Part shown: piece by piece, positions 1 to 8,647 of the stretch
Layout of the letters: every line of letters begins with the position of its first letter
Position numbering within the stretch: the first letter of the stretch is position 1
DNA from: JAGOVB01 sp964481175
GTDB taxonomy: Bacteria > Patescibacteriota > Minisyncoccia > Phycocordibacterales > PALSA-1337
Reading direction: 5' to 3'
DNA: 54,660 nt
NCBI GenBank assembly: GCA_964481175.1
Contig: CAYZSZ010000004.1
Location: forward strand, 1 to 54,660
Notes under the pieces: model-generated
Database searches by the model: none
Seen by the model: the letters and a program-made list of their open reading frames with translations, nothing else
Told to the model about the DNA's origin: nothing
Translations under genes and position numbers: made by a program

Positions 1-1614
1 TGCAGGTGACCCGAAGTTAAGCCAGTAGATGTCTGTTTCGCAGATGTCCAACTGGCTTCCCAGCGTCGCAATCGTCCATTCGAGAAACCGGATACTGCTT
101 TCGCAAGTCTCCAATGTCTCGCCTGGAGTTCCAAAGATGAGTGAGTAGTGAAGGTGCGCTCCAGCTTTCTGGATAAGTCTCACCGCCTCTTGGTTTTCCT
201 CAAGGCGTGTCCTCTTTCTGTCGATTGAGGATTTCACCACTCCCTCTCGCAGGAGCTTGTCATCTCCCGAGTCCATCCCGACATTGACGAGAAGTCGCTC
301 AGTTGCGACTCGCTGCCACTGTTCGAGCAGACCTGGGTTCTGGCAGATTCCCTGCGAGCGGCCGTAGATGGACATCGCATTCCAGGTAATACCAAGTTCC
401 TGGAGCGCTTTGGCCACTCCGCCCATCTCGTAGACGCTGTCAGTGACGTTGAACACCATGTCGATGCCGAATGCTTTATAGGCCTCGGCGGTTCGGCGAA
501 GGTATTCCCTTTGCGGCATGCGGATGTCCGCGACACCGAAGATGGTGCAGTAGCTGCAGACATCACTGCCGCGAGTTCGGGTGCATCCCTGGGCGAAGAG
601 CGACATTGCGTTCTTCACCGAATCAGGATTGCTGTGCTTGTGCCCGAATGTGGCGCGGTAGTTAACCCAGACCTCATCCCAGTGAGGGTAGAGGTCGAGC
701 TTCGGGACGATGAATACATCATCGTTTTCAAACCGTCCTTCGGTTTTGTCGCGCTTACGGACTGATAGGTCCACCAGGAGACGATCACGCTCGTTAGACT
801 GTGGCGCTTGTCCTGGTGTCACTTGGACACCTGGGATTTGCAGCGAGTCGAGACTTGCATTCTCAATCTCTCGGAGGAATCTCCGAACAGCCGTGAGACT
901 ATTCGAAGTGAACACGACATCGATCGGCTTGTCGGGTAGCGCAAGAATCTGGTTTGCTCGGAAGATCGCTGAATCGTTTCCAGCAATTGTGTACCGAGCA
1001 CCAAGTTCTTTTGCTTTCCGAGCCAGCTCGATGCTGCGCTCCATTCCAGTCACAACGCAACTGAAGCCGACAACGTCACCAGGTCGAACGAGCTGTTCCA
1101 TCGGCGCAAAGCCTTTGACGAGCTCATCCCACATGACCACCTCCCATCCTTCCTCATAGGCTGCAGTGCCCACAAAGAGAAGGCCGAGGTGTGGCCAGAC
1201 CCGATACTGTCGGTCGTCTGTTGGAATGTTCTCGTTAATTGTCTGTTCGACGTTCACGAGAACGAGACGGCGTTTCTGGACAGGCCTGGTGAGAACCATC
1301 ATGCTTGCGCACGCATAATTCTCTTCCTTGCGGAATAGGTCGGTCCGAAACTTCACGACGAGCTTGCGCTTCGCCGGAATATCCCGAGGACCGTTGTACA
1401 TCGCCGCAAGTTTCTGCGCCATCTCCGGATCGGAAGCGGCACCTGCTGCGATGAAGTTGTCCAATGGTATTTTGTAGCGATCAACGTAGACACCCCGAGA
1501 GGTGTCGTAGCTGACCTGGGACGGGTCCCATGCCGCGTAGGCAGGAGCCGTAGTGAATTCCGCCCTGATGAACGCCACCAGGAGAAGCGGAACCAGCCAG
1601 TGTTGTTTTTTCAT
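1..1614 (-). CDS. Radical SAM protein with B12-binding-like N-domain (partial, runs off the left edge)
   Basis: The frame is open from an ATG at 1614 to position 1 (538 codons, no stop), so the C-terminus is missing. Residues 1-28 read as a Sec-type signal peptide (MKKQ start, LLLVAF core, AYA-A at the end). About residues 95-245 resemble a cobalamin-binding fold (LVLVNVEQ, then HLGLLFVGTAAYEEG) without an obvious DxHxxG. C344, C353 and C356 form a CX8CX2C cluster inside AQGCTR...CSYC, a spacing variant of the radical SAM CX3CX2C motif. Later motifs (VGMDSGDD, IFGTPGET) are typical of the family. The start is supported by AAAGGA at 1622-1627, 7 nt upstream, and a promoter further up. It is GC-richer than the genes beside it. 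The substrate is unknown. A signal peptide on a radical SAM enzyme is odd. Confidence 0.85.
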   Translation of the reverse strand, partial: MKKQHWLVPLLLVAFIRAEFTTAPAYAAWDPSQVSYDTSRGVYVDRYKIPLDNFIAAGAASDPEMAQKLAAMYNGPRDIPAKRKLVVKFRTDLFRKEENYACASMMVLTRPVQKRRLVLVNVEQTINENIPTDDRQYRVWPHLGLLFVGTAAYEEGWEVVMWDELVKGFAPMEQLVRPGDVVGFSCVVTGMERSIELARKAKELGARYTIAGNDSAIFRANQILALPDKPIDVVFTSNSLTAVRRFLREIENASLDSLQIPGVQVTPGQAPQSNERDRLLVDLSVRKRDKTEGRFENDDVFIVPKLDLYPHWDEVWVNYRATFGHKHSNPDSVKNAMSLFAQGCTRTRGSDVCSYCTIFGVADIRMPQREYLRRTAEAYKAFGIDMVFNVTDSVYEMGGVAKALQELGITWNAMSIYGRSQGICQNPGLLEQWQRVATERLLVNVGMDSGDDKLLREGVVKSSIDRKRTRLEENQEAVRLIQKAGAHLHYSLIFGTPGETLETCESSIRFLEWTIATLGSQLDICETDIYWLNFGSPA

Positions 1615-1653
1615 GACAAAGTCCTTTCGTTTTTGGTTGAGATTTCTAGCCGA

Positions 1654-1682
1654 ACCATATCATTTTAATGGCATTTAGTCAA
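1654..1682 (-). promoter_or_regulatory. Promoter of the radical SAM gene
   Basis: On the minus strand TTGACT (1682-1677) is followed after 17 nt by TATGGT (1659-1654). A Shine-Dalgarno AAAGGA lies at 1627-1622. This is a full sigma70-type promoter with a leader, unlike the leaderless promoters of most genes here. Confidence 0.6.
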
Positions 1683-1774
1683 TAGCAAAAAGCTGCCAAC
1701 GGGCTCAACGTAAGGGAAAACCTCGACTATTCACAAAGAAGCGTACACGGGGCAATTTAGAGGCTAAAAAAGAC

Positions 1775-3088
1775 CTAAAAAGGTATCTCCTCGGGATCAA
1801 CTTCTTCAGTCTTATTAGCCACCGATACTTCATCAGACTCGGAGGAGAATCCTGCTTCCAATGCCGGAATTGTCTGTAGAGATGACCCAATTAGACCTTG
1901 AAAATCACCATACATGCCCGACGTATTATTAATCACACGAAGAATTTGTTTTTCTCTCTTTGACCATCGTCTTTCAGCAACACGCTTTTCTTCTTGTATA
2001 TCGGTTTGCATTTCAACAAAAGCTTCGACAATTGCCTCAACTCGCTGCTTAAATTCAGATCCGGATAAATAACGATACAACAACTCCATTTTTTCATTCT
2101 TTCCAACTGCTGATAATTTTGTAATCGCAATCTCAACCAATTGACTTCTTAAAGCAAATGCCAAGCTCTGTGCACATTGGGGGCTAGTTATCCAGATTCC
2201 ATTAACCTGACCAAAGTTTTTTAGACCTTTTGGTAAAACTTCTGATACCAAAATAGCAATATCTCCCTTAACTAATCTTTGGTCATCTTTAAGCTTTTGG
2301 ACCCATCCATCACTCCACGCTTTAGTATGCTTCGATTCCCAAACGATGGTTCCGCAAGGATGACCCGAGGTATTTACCACCCTTTGAACAACATCAGCAC
2401 CATTAACGCCTTTTGGCACAGGATCAATTTGGTCCAAAGGAAAATTAACTTTAATTAGCTCCTCGAGCTCGAGTTCGAGAACCTCACCTTGCGTTTGCTG
2501 TGATCCCTGTTGAAGCTTTCTCTTGAGCTCATCGTTCATTCTTAGAGCATCTTGCAATTTCTTATCTTTCTCAGCGTCTTTCAATCGATGTTCTTCCTCT
2601 AACTTTTTAAGAGTGTTTTCTTGGATTTTATTTCTTTCCTCATCAAGCTGACGCTGCATTTTTAGCTCAAATGACTTTTTATCTTCTTCAAGTTTATTCT
2701 TTTCCTTCCGAATTTCTAACTCTCGTTCTTGAGCATCTTGTAGTTTTGCATCTTTCTCGGCCAGCTGCTCTTCTAATAACTTCTTTTCTGCTTCCTTTTC
2801 TTTTTTAGCCTCAGCTTGCGCCTGCTTCCACAAGTTTAATTTCTCGGTATTTAGCTTATCCGCTACTTTTTTGTTAATTTCAATTTGTACGGCCTTCTTT
2901 TCATTCTCTAATTCAAGTTTTTGTGATTCAAGATTCCTTTTTGTCTCAGCAATTTCAATCTCTTTAGCCATCAATTCAGCTGCAATGTCTTTCTTAATTT
3001 TCTCTTCAATTTGATGCGTTAAAACATCATCAATTGATATTGACTCTCCGCATTTTGGACACTTAATTTTTTGCTCTTTAGTTGCCAT
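1775..3088 (-). CDS. DUF2130 family protein, zinc finger plus coiled coil plus nuclease-like domain
   Basis: 437 residues. An N-terminal CPKCG motif (C10, C13) suggests a zinc knuckle. Residues 25-200 are a long charged coiled coil rich in E, K and Q. From about 205 comes the DUF2130 core, with D232 (VNGADVV), E251 and K253 (WESKHTKAW), which fits a PD-(D/E)XK nuclease active site. That nuclease reading is inference; the family has no assigned function that I know of. The gene starts 3 nt after the helicase-nuclease stop and is the last gene of the minus-strand operon that begins with AbiEi. An acidic tail (EEVDPEEIPF) closes it. The context suggests a role with the helicase in handling DNA or RNA. 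Confidence 0.85.
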   Translation of the reverse strand: MATKEQKIKCPKCGESISIDDVLTHQIEEKIKKDIAAELMAKEIEIAETKRNLESQKLELENEKKAVQIEINKKVADKLNTEKLNLWKQAQAEAKKEKEAEKKLLEEQLAEKDAKLQDAQERELEIRKEKNKLEEDKKSFELKMQRQLDEERNKIQENTLKKLEEEHRLKDAEKDKKLQDALRMNDELKRKLQQGSQQTQGEVLELELEELIKVNFPLDQIDPVPKGVNGADVVQRVVNTSGHPCGTIVWESKHTKAWSDGWVQKLKDDQRLVKGDIAILVSEVLPKGLKNFGQVNGIWITSPQCAQSLAFALRSQLVEIAITKLSAVGKNEKMELLYRYLSGSEFKQRVEAIVEAFVEMQTDIQEEKRVAERRWSKREKQILRVINNTSGMYGDFQGLIGSSLQTIPALEAGFSSESDEVSVANKTEEVDPEEIPF

Positions 3089-3091
3089 ATT

Positions 3092-6000
3092 TTATACATT
3101 AAATGATTGTAAAAAATCCTTAACTTTCAAAATCTGCTTATCAGAATCTTTTTCCCATTCACGATAGGATATTCTTATGAATCTCCAGCCAGCACGCTCC
3201 AAAATACCTTGCCGCCAAATATCATAAAAATTTTGCTTCTCTTCCATATTAAAGTGGGTCGGACCATCGCACTCCACTGCTATGCATTGTTTTCCATCTC
3301 CTACAACCAAATCAATATAAAATCCAGCCGCCTGATATTGAGGCCACACTCTTAAACCGTTTCTTTCTAATGCTTGTGCCACCTGTTCTTCAAACCTAGA
3401 TTCAAAAACACTTCGAGGTATCTCTTCAATAAGATTCTGAGAAGCATGAATGAGAAACTCTTTTAGTAACCCATTAGGCAGATCATCTGGCTTAACAGAA
3501 CTTATAACAATCAATTTTTTCTTTGCTCGGGTTATTGAGACATTAAACACATTCGGTTTTTCAAGAAAGTTTAATGTCCCATGATGAAAATTAGGATCAA
3601 GAGATAGGGACAAAATAACAACATCCTTCTCATCACCTTGTAGACTATGGGCAGTACCAATAACTATTTTGTGCCGCTCAACCTCAGTTAACGAAACATA
3701 CCGTGGAAGCTCTTTAGTAATAGCATTAACTTGATCCCTAAATGGAGATAGAATACCTATGGTTGTTGCCTTATCTACAGGTGACTGTGCAATGATTTGC
3801 TTTACGTGCCTGAATATCTCTTCAATTTCACGTGGATTGGCAGCACCCTCTGTTCTCTTTCCGCTAATGTACTCTAATTGAATTGGCGCAGACTGCTCTG
3901 CAAGGCCGATTTTAGGCTTATGGGTCATTATTCTGATTCGGTCCTCATAAAACTGTTTATTGGAAAAGTTTATTATGTGAGGATCTGACCTGAAGTGTTC
4001 ATCCAGCATAAAATAATTTGCTTGGGGTACGAGATTTTCGGCTACATCAAATAAACTATGTGTTGAAAATCTGTAGTTTGCTTGAATGTCTGGTTGAACA
4101 TTATTCTTTGCAAAGGCAGAATACTCTGCCTGTCTGCCAAGAAATACCACATGATTGAGTTGTTTTGGATCACCAACAACAAGAACCCTATTTGCTCTAT
4201 ACAAAGCCGGAATTGCGGAAGCCAAATCGCATTGACTTGCTTCGTCAAAAATAACAAGATCAAACATACCTGGACCAACTGGCAAAATCTGAGATAGGTG
4301 ATACGTTGTGCTGGCCCAGCATGGGAAAGCGGAAAGAAGAGTCTCTGTTTTCACTTGCTCTAGTAAGGCAACTTTCTCACGAACATTTGCTGTACGTAGT
4401 GATCGTATGAAATTTCTGATTTCTACACGTTTCTCGTAGTTATGAACAATTACATTCAGATTACCGAGAAGTTTTGCTTTTAGATTCTGTAGAGCTAGGT
4501 CTCTTAATTGTTTCTTGTAAGCTTGAATATCACACCATATTTTATTTACCTCATCGAACTTACTAATTTCAGCCTCTATTTCAGCTTTTAAATTTTCGTT
4601 TGAAAGGCGATCCGTCATTAAAATCAGATCTTCAGCAGAGGTGTTTTCTGGAGCTCCTAGTTTTCGTCTTACGCTATTAACCATAGAGTTGCCCCACCAG
4701 GTTTTTATAAAGAAACCCTTATTTTTTAATAACGCATCACCATTTCTAATTTTTTTCTTAATTTTTTCTGCTTTATTTTGATCTATGTCTAATTCAAGAG
4801 CCTTAAACTCAACGTTTAGTTGATTAGTTATTTGATCAATACTTTCTTTAACATTTGCCCAGTTTCTTTCATGGGTAACTGCCTCAGTAAACCTTTCTTC
4901 GAGTTCAACTAGTTTTTCCTGCGCTTCTGCATGCTGCTCAAAGACAGTTTCGATTAATTTCTTATCATATGGGCGAACCGGACTGTTTGGCCCAGTAAGC
5001 AAATCAAGTTTATCTGATAAAGCCCTCTGTGCTTTTCTAGAACCTGATCTGGCTATTGCATATGGACCAATAAATTCTTCTAACCACGTTGAGACCACAT
5101 CAACAGCCTTGTCCATTCGAGAAACAAATAAAACCCTCTTGCCACCTAGCAAATGGTCAAGAATAATTGCTGCAATTGTATAAGATTTGCCCGTTCCTGG
5201 AGGTCCAGAAACTACCGTTAAATTATTTTTGCGGGCATTAATGACAATCTTCTTTTGTGTATCACTCAGATCAAACGGGAATAAATTATGCCATTCATCT
5301 GACATATTTTTATCTTCAAACCCATCCAGTGTTTGATCATTCGATCCAGGAATGAGATCCGCTTCCTTCGCTGCGTTTTCAAGAAAAAGAGCATCTAATG
5401 CTGTATTATTCTTTGGATCTATAAGAATCTTATTCAGTTCTTCAATTATTGTTCCTTCAGCTTCTTGCCGTGGAGCCAGAATTAGACAATGCGCAGGACA
5501 AATTTGATATTTCTCCTTTTCAGCGCGAACTTCATCAAAACTATGGAATTTTTCAAAAGTCTGACCTTCCTTAAACACCTCTGGAAAATAGTTACTTAAA
5601 CTTGTAAAAAATTTACGCACAGACTCAAGCGTAAGAGGCCACTCTGGAATAGCTGAACATAGGTCTTGGAATCTAACTTCAAGTTCTTCTTCGTTTTCAG
5701 CACTTACAATGTTTGCAATCAAGGACTGATTAAGGTGGACCGTATCATCCTCTTTAAGAGTGAAAATAACATCATCGTCTTCTGTTCTTTCAGCATCAAG
5801 TTTTAGAAAGAGTAGAGGAGCATTTATTTGTGTACTCCTGTTTCCATTTCCTCTATATCCTTTCACAAATAAAGTACCTAGAATAACTTCATATTCTGTC
5901 GGCCTTGCAGCTAGTTGATAGAGAATGTCCAACGGCTGTTTTCCTTTTAATTTGATCTGGCCACGAGCTAGCTGATCCAGAGCATCTGCTTCAAGTGTGA

Positions 6001-6325
6001 TAAATGGAGTGTCACCAGTGGTAATGTCGGTTAAAGCCACAGATCGCATTATTGCCTGTGCGCAATCTTTTAGATAACCGACTAAACCTGTAAGTCTCTC
6101 TGGAGCTTGCGTATGTTCTCGCTGTTCTGCATTAAAAGCAGCTACAAGATCTTTATCATTTAGTGAATTTGTATTAATTCTTGTTACTGACTCATCAAAA
6201 CCGGCCTGCTTTTCACATTCCCGACAAATTTGACCATTTTTTACTTTATGTTTTTTACAAACTATACAATAAGGCTTATTTGCCCAGTACTTTTTTGCAT
6301 CAAATTTTCTTCGATAATATGACAT
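3092..6325 (-). CDS. SF1 helicase (AAA_11/AAA_12 type) with C-terminal MTES_1575/Vsr-like nuclease
   Basis: 1077 residues from the ATG at 6325. An N-terminal zinc ribbon (CIVC...CREC) sits within the first 40 residues. A several-hundred-residue accessory region follows, then Walker A GPPGTGKS at 374-381, a helical insertion, Walker B-like VIFDEASQCD, an SF1 motif III-like GDPKQL, and late motifs including VSITRAKKKLIVISS. The last 110 residues match the REase_MTES_1575/Vsr-like fold: FESRFEEQ, FYIDLVV, VECDG. It therefore couples translocation to DNA cleavage, as in several defence helicases. A longer TTG start at 6367 overlaps the preceding gene, so I prefer the ATG 4 nt after its stop. It is the core of the operon with AbiE and DUF2130. 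The exact system name is uncertain. Confidence 0.88.
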   Translation of the reverse strand: MSYYRRKFDAKKYWANKPYCIVCKKHKVKNGQICRECEKQAGFDESVTRINTNSLNDKDLVAAFNAEQREHTQAPERLTGLVGYLKDCAQAIMRSVALTDITTGDTPFITLEADALDQLARGQIKLKGKQPLDILYQLAARPTEYEVILGTLFVKGYRGNGNRSTQINAPLLFLKLDAERTEDDDVIFTLKEDDTVHLNQSLIANIVSAENEEELEVRFQDLCSAIPEWPLTLESVRKFFTSLSNYFPEVFKEGQTFEKFHSFDEVRAEKEKYQICPAHCLILAPRQEAEGTIIEELNKILIDPKNNTALDALFLENAAKEADLIPGSNDQTLDGFEDKNMSDEWHNLFPFDLSDTQKKIVINARKNNLTVVSGPPGTGKSYTIAAIILDHLLGGKRVLFVSRMDKAVDVVSTWLEEFIGPYAIARSGSRKAQRALSDKLDLLTGPNSPVRPYDKKLIETVFEQHAEAQEKLVELEERFTEAVTHERNWANVKESIDQITNQLNVEFKALELDIDQNKAEKIKKKIRNGDALLKNKGFFIKTWWGNSMVNSVRRKLGAPENTSAEDLILMTDRLSNENLKAEIEAEISKFDEVNKIWCDIQAYKKQLRDLALQNLKAKLLGNLNVIVHNYEKRVEIRNFIRSLRTANVREKVALLEQVKTETLLSAFPCWASTTYHLSQILPVGPGMFDLVIFDEASQCDLASAIPALYRANRVLVVGDPKQLNHVVFLGRQAEYSAFAKNNVQPDIQANYRFSTHSLFDVAENLVPQANYFMLDEHFRSDPHIINFSNKQFYEDRIRIMTHKPKIGLAEQSAPIQLEYISGKRTEGAANPREIEEIFRHVKQIIAQSPVDKATTIGILSPFRDQVNAITKELPRYVSLTEVERHKIVIGTAHSLQGDEKDVVILSLSLDPNFHHGTLNFLEKPNVFNVSITRAKKKLIVISSVKPDDLPNGLLKEFLIHASQNLIEEIPRSVFESRFEEQVAQALERNGLRVWPQYQAAGFYIDLVVGDGKQCIAVECDGPTHFNMEEKQNFYDIWRQGILERAGWRFIRISYREWEKDSDKQILKVKDFLQSFNV

Positions 6326-6329
6326 AAAG

Positions 6330-6518
6330 TTATTTCTGTATTTCTTCGTAGTCCTCCTTGTTTCCAAGAACTCTCACATATTCAACACAACCATCAACGG
6401 AAATAGCTCCACACTTACATGGAGTCATTTTCTTTTGCGTATTCCAATAGATCTCAGTGTCGCACTTCTTGCACTTAATGTAGGTATTCTTTTTGGTTGT
6501 GTCTGCAGCTGGATTCAT
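6330..6518 (-). CDS. Small zinc-ribbon protein
   Basis: 62 residues with two cysteine pairs (CKKC, then CKCG), typical of a zinc ribbon that may bind nucleic acid or protein. It lies 4 nt after the AbiEii stop and 4 nt before the helicase start, so it should be co-translated with both. I do not recognise a named family with confidence. The tight placement suggests it is an accessory subunit of the helicase-nuclease or a regulator of the operon. Confidence 0.7.
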   Translation of the reverse strand: MNPAADTTKKNTYIKCKKCDTEIYWNTQKKMTPCKCGAISVDGCVEYVRVLGNKEDYEEIQK

Positions 6519-6522
6519 GGTT

Positions 6523-7218
6523 TTATGTCTCGTTACTATGCATCAATTTCAATTGAAAGATCGTATCAGCCTTCAACTTAGCTCGGGCAGAATCCTTTTG
6601 AGAATCAGACAATAACTCACCTAATCCATCCAAGATATGTTTGTTGTCCATCTTCTCTAACATTTCGATACATTTCTCTAATGCTTCTTTGTAAGAAACT
6701 CCGGACCGTTCTTCTACAATTTTTCGATTAATTGGCCAGTTATTTTTTGCAAAATATTGCACGTCAAAAATATCTCGACTCGTTTTACCGATTCTCTCGA
6801 GCATTGCCATTAACTTATGTGCAAACATATCTTCTTGGACCATAACAAGCATAGAAATACCGAGTAAGGTTTTCATCTCGTACTTCGATCCAAATTGTCT
6901 GCGGTTTACTTCAACCTTTATATTTTGAGCCCCTGGGGCGTAAGAGATAACATTACGCAAATTAAATCGCTGCATGTACGAGTCAGTGATCTTGCCATAG
7001 TTAGCTAAGATTTTGTTTATGGTCTCAAAGACTTCTTTCTCTTTAGCTTCGTCTAACAAATCAAAATCTAAATCTACTGAATTTCGTGGTAAGTCATAGA
7101 ACATCAATGCAGCAGTACCACCCTTAAAGCCTAAGAAGGGTGCAATTGAGGTATCAGAATAAATATCCTTCAAGATTTGCAATAAAATATTCTTATGTTT
7201 TGAGTAATCTAATGTCAT
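6523..7218 (-). CDS. abiEii: AbiEii-type toxin, nucleotidyltransferase (type IV TA system)
   Basis: 231 residues. Residues 30-51 contain GFKGGTA followed by D49 and D51 in VDLDFDL, the catalytic signature of the AbiEii/AbiGii nucleotidyltransferase family (a GG-T motif with paired aspartates). RDIFDVQYF near residue 145 is another conserved family element. Members add nucleotides to a cellular target, reported as tRNA for related enzymes, and are countered by the cognate AbiEi protein. The start overlaps the AbiEi stop by 4 nt (ATGA-type coupling), which is usual for this pair. The neighbouring helicase-nuclease suggests a role in phage defence. Confidence 0.88.
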   Translation of the reverse strand: MTLDYSKHKNILLQILKDIYSDTSIAPFLGFKGGTAALMFYDLPRNSVDLDFDLLDEAKEKEVFETINKILANYGKITDSYMQRFNLRNVISYAPGAQNIKVEVNRRQFGSKYEMKTLLGISMLVMVQEDMFAHKLMAMLERIGKTSRDIFDVQYFAKNNWPINRKIVEERSGVSYKEALEKCIEMLEKMDNKHILDGLGELLSDSQKDSARAKLKADTIFQLKLMHSNET

Positions 7219-7814
7219 GCTGGTTTATTTTTCTTATAAGCCTCGAAATATTCCTTGACTTTCTTCTCCATTCGCTTGTTGTGGTAAATAGGTAAAATCT
7301 CAAAAACCTTGTCCCAATTTAAGTTTGCCAAATTATCGAAATGATAATCCTTGCTTACATACACGCGGTCCAAAAATGCGCGCTCACGCGTAGCAGTGGC
7401 ATATCCGTTATGTTCAATGCCCAATGTATTACTTAAAACGTAATCCTTCATTCGAACAAAGGTGATTTTCTGATCTCCGACAGCAACTTCTCTGTTCACA
7501 TAAGAGGCAACAAAAATATTTCCATAATATTGAAAATTAATTCCTTCACGAGTTAACACCGTTTCAAAGCTAATGTAGGAAGGAGTGTAAATACGTGTAG
7601 CTAATTCAAAACGATCATAATTCTGATCTTTTGCATATAAACCACGATATGGTCGAACCAACTTTCCGGTTTTTACATATTTCTTTAAGCGGTCAGTTAC
7701 TACCGAACTATCATTTTCATTCCATAACAAAGCAGCATCTTTTGTTGAGAAGATGGTTTTAGGAGATCTCAATAAGACCTCTAAATATTCGCCTTTTGTT
7801 GGTATTTTGTCCAT
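7215..7814 (-). CDS. abiEi: AbiEi-type antitoxin, winged-helix transcription regulator
   Basis: 199 residues. The N-terminus (about 1-65) reads as a winged helix: TKDAALLW, then DRLKKYVKTGKLVRPYRGLYA. The C-terminal part has the YISFETVLTREGI and RERAFLDRVY motifs of AbiEi/COG5340 antitoxins. It is the first gene of the five-gene operon. In characterised AbiE systems the antitoxin represses its own operon by binding inverted repeats. Here an almost perfect 12-bp inverted repeat lies 6 nt upstream of the ATG, at the predicted transcription start, which fits autoregulation. Confidence 0.87.
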   Translation of the reverse strand: MDKIPTKGEYLEVLLRSPKTIFSTKDAALLWNENDSSVVTDRLKKYVKTGKLVRPYRGLYAKDQNYDRFELATRIYTPSYISFETVLTREGINFQYYGNIFVASYVNREVAVGDQKITFVRMKDYVLSNTLGIEHNGYATATRERAFLDRVYVSKDYHFDNLANLNWDKVFEILPIYHNKRMEKKVKEYFEAYKKNKPA

Positions 7815-7819
7815 TTAGT

Positions 7820-7861
7820 GACTGAAAGGGGTATTTAAGTCCCTTTTCAGTCAAAATATTA
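7820..7861 (-). promoter_or_regulatory. abiEi: Promoter and inverted-repeat operator of the AbiE defence operon
   Basis: Two 12-bp arms (7820-7831 and 7841-7852, 11 of 12 paired) are separated by 9 bp. The arm GACTGAAAGGGG pairs with CCCTTTTCAGTC. On the minus strand an extended -10 TGCTAATAT ends at 7856, so transcription should start inside the right arm. AbiEi binding is inferred from the family. The repeat would also form a hairpin at the 5' end of the mRNA. Confidence 0.6.
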
Positions 7862-7915
7862 GCATATTTCTTTAAAATCAACAATATCCACAAAGCCAAG
7901 GTTTTTAACATACGC

Positions 7916-7944
7916 TTGACATATCAAGCTAGATGGTGTATAAT
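7916..7944 (+). promoter_or_regulatory. Consensus sigma70-type promoter
   Basis: TTGACA (7916-7921), a 17-nt spacer, then TATAAT (7939-7944), both perfect consensus. It drives the orphan gene at 8057. Confidence 0.85.
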
Positions 7945-7949
7945 ATAAT

Positions 7950-8050
7950 CAGATCCTTGGTCGTATGACTAAGTCGTCTCTTGCACCGAATGGTGGGAGA
8001 TAAGGGAGTGTGTGGGTTCTCCATCTAACCCATATGTTCAATGAAAGGAG
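7950..8050 (+). promoter_or_regulatory. Structured 5' leader with three hairpins and a Shine-Dalgarno site
   Basis: The leader of about 105 nt can form CTTGGTC/GACTAAG, TCTC-CACC/GGTG-AGA and GGGTT/AACCC hairpins. AAAGGAG (8044-8050) sits 6 nt before the ATG. I do not recognise a known riboswitch. Confidence 0.5.
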
Positions 8051-8056
8051 TGTCGT

Positions 8057-8458
8057 ATGACACGCAACAACATCATCAACGCCCCGTCCAAGTTCGACCT
8101 CAGCATCGCCTTCTTCGACAGGCCGAATCCTGACAAGCTCGATCAACGTCGGTCAGTGACCTTCACCATCGAGGGTCCCAGCTGTCCGAACGGCCAGCGC
8201 CAGATCGAAGTCGTCATCAATGGGATATCCTGGGAAGACGGCTCCGGCGAAAGCTGGTGCTTCGAGGGCTACTGCAAGACCAACGTCGGCCAGCCTCAAA
8301 ACTGGACCGCCAAGGTCAAGGGCTGGTTCCGAACTTCGGACCGCAAGGGTTGGATCAACATCGACGCGCCTGCTCAAAGCAATGCGAGCAAGACCGCCGG
8401 TCAGGTTGACCCTGGCTTCCGCAAGGTGATCGATCAGATCGCTGCACAGCGGAAGTAA
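8057..8458 (+). CDS. Orphan 133-residue protein in a self-contained transcription unit
   Basis: The gene has a perfect consensus promoter, a strong Shine-Dalgarno site and its own intrinsic terminator, so it is a complete monocistronic unit. It is clearly GC-richer than the AbiE operon upstream and the VOC gene downstream and prefers C- or G-ending codons. The protein lacks a signal peptide or membrane segment. Alternating segments such as SVTFTIEG, IEVVINGISW and AKVKGWFR suggest a beta-rich fold, with three cysteines (43, 69, 74). I do not recognise a family and assign no function. The composition suggests recent acquisition. Confidence 0.75.
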   Translation: MTRNNIINAPSKFDLSIAFFDRPNPDKLDQRRSVTFTIEGPSCPNGQRQIEVVINGISWEDGSGESWCFEGYCKTNVGQPQNWTAKVKGWFRTSDRKGWINIDAPAQSNASKTAGQVDPGFRKVIDQIAAQRK

Positions 8459-8481
8459 TCAGTAAGCGTTGAGAAATTTCA

Positions 8482-8520
8482 GGGCGACCAAGGCAATAGC
8501 CAAGGTCGCCCTTTCTCATT
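8482..8520 (+). terminator. Intrinsic terminator
   Basis: GGGCGACC (8482-8489) pairs with GGTCGCCC (8504-8511), followed by a T-rich tract. It closes the unit at 8057. Confidence 0.8.
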
Positions 8521-8647
8521 TCAAATATTTACCATTTCCTCCATGGTCGGCCGCTCAATCTTAAACAACCCGTCCCTATAATTTGGGATGTAGATATGTT
8601 CTTTATTGGTCTTCCAAAAGGTTACAACCTCGTGGACTAAGTCGAGC

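Noticed and set aside
234..1159. Several frames on both strands within 1-1614
   Set aside because: They are shadows of the open radical SAM frame, which has the promoter, Shine-Dalgarno site and family motifs.
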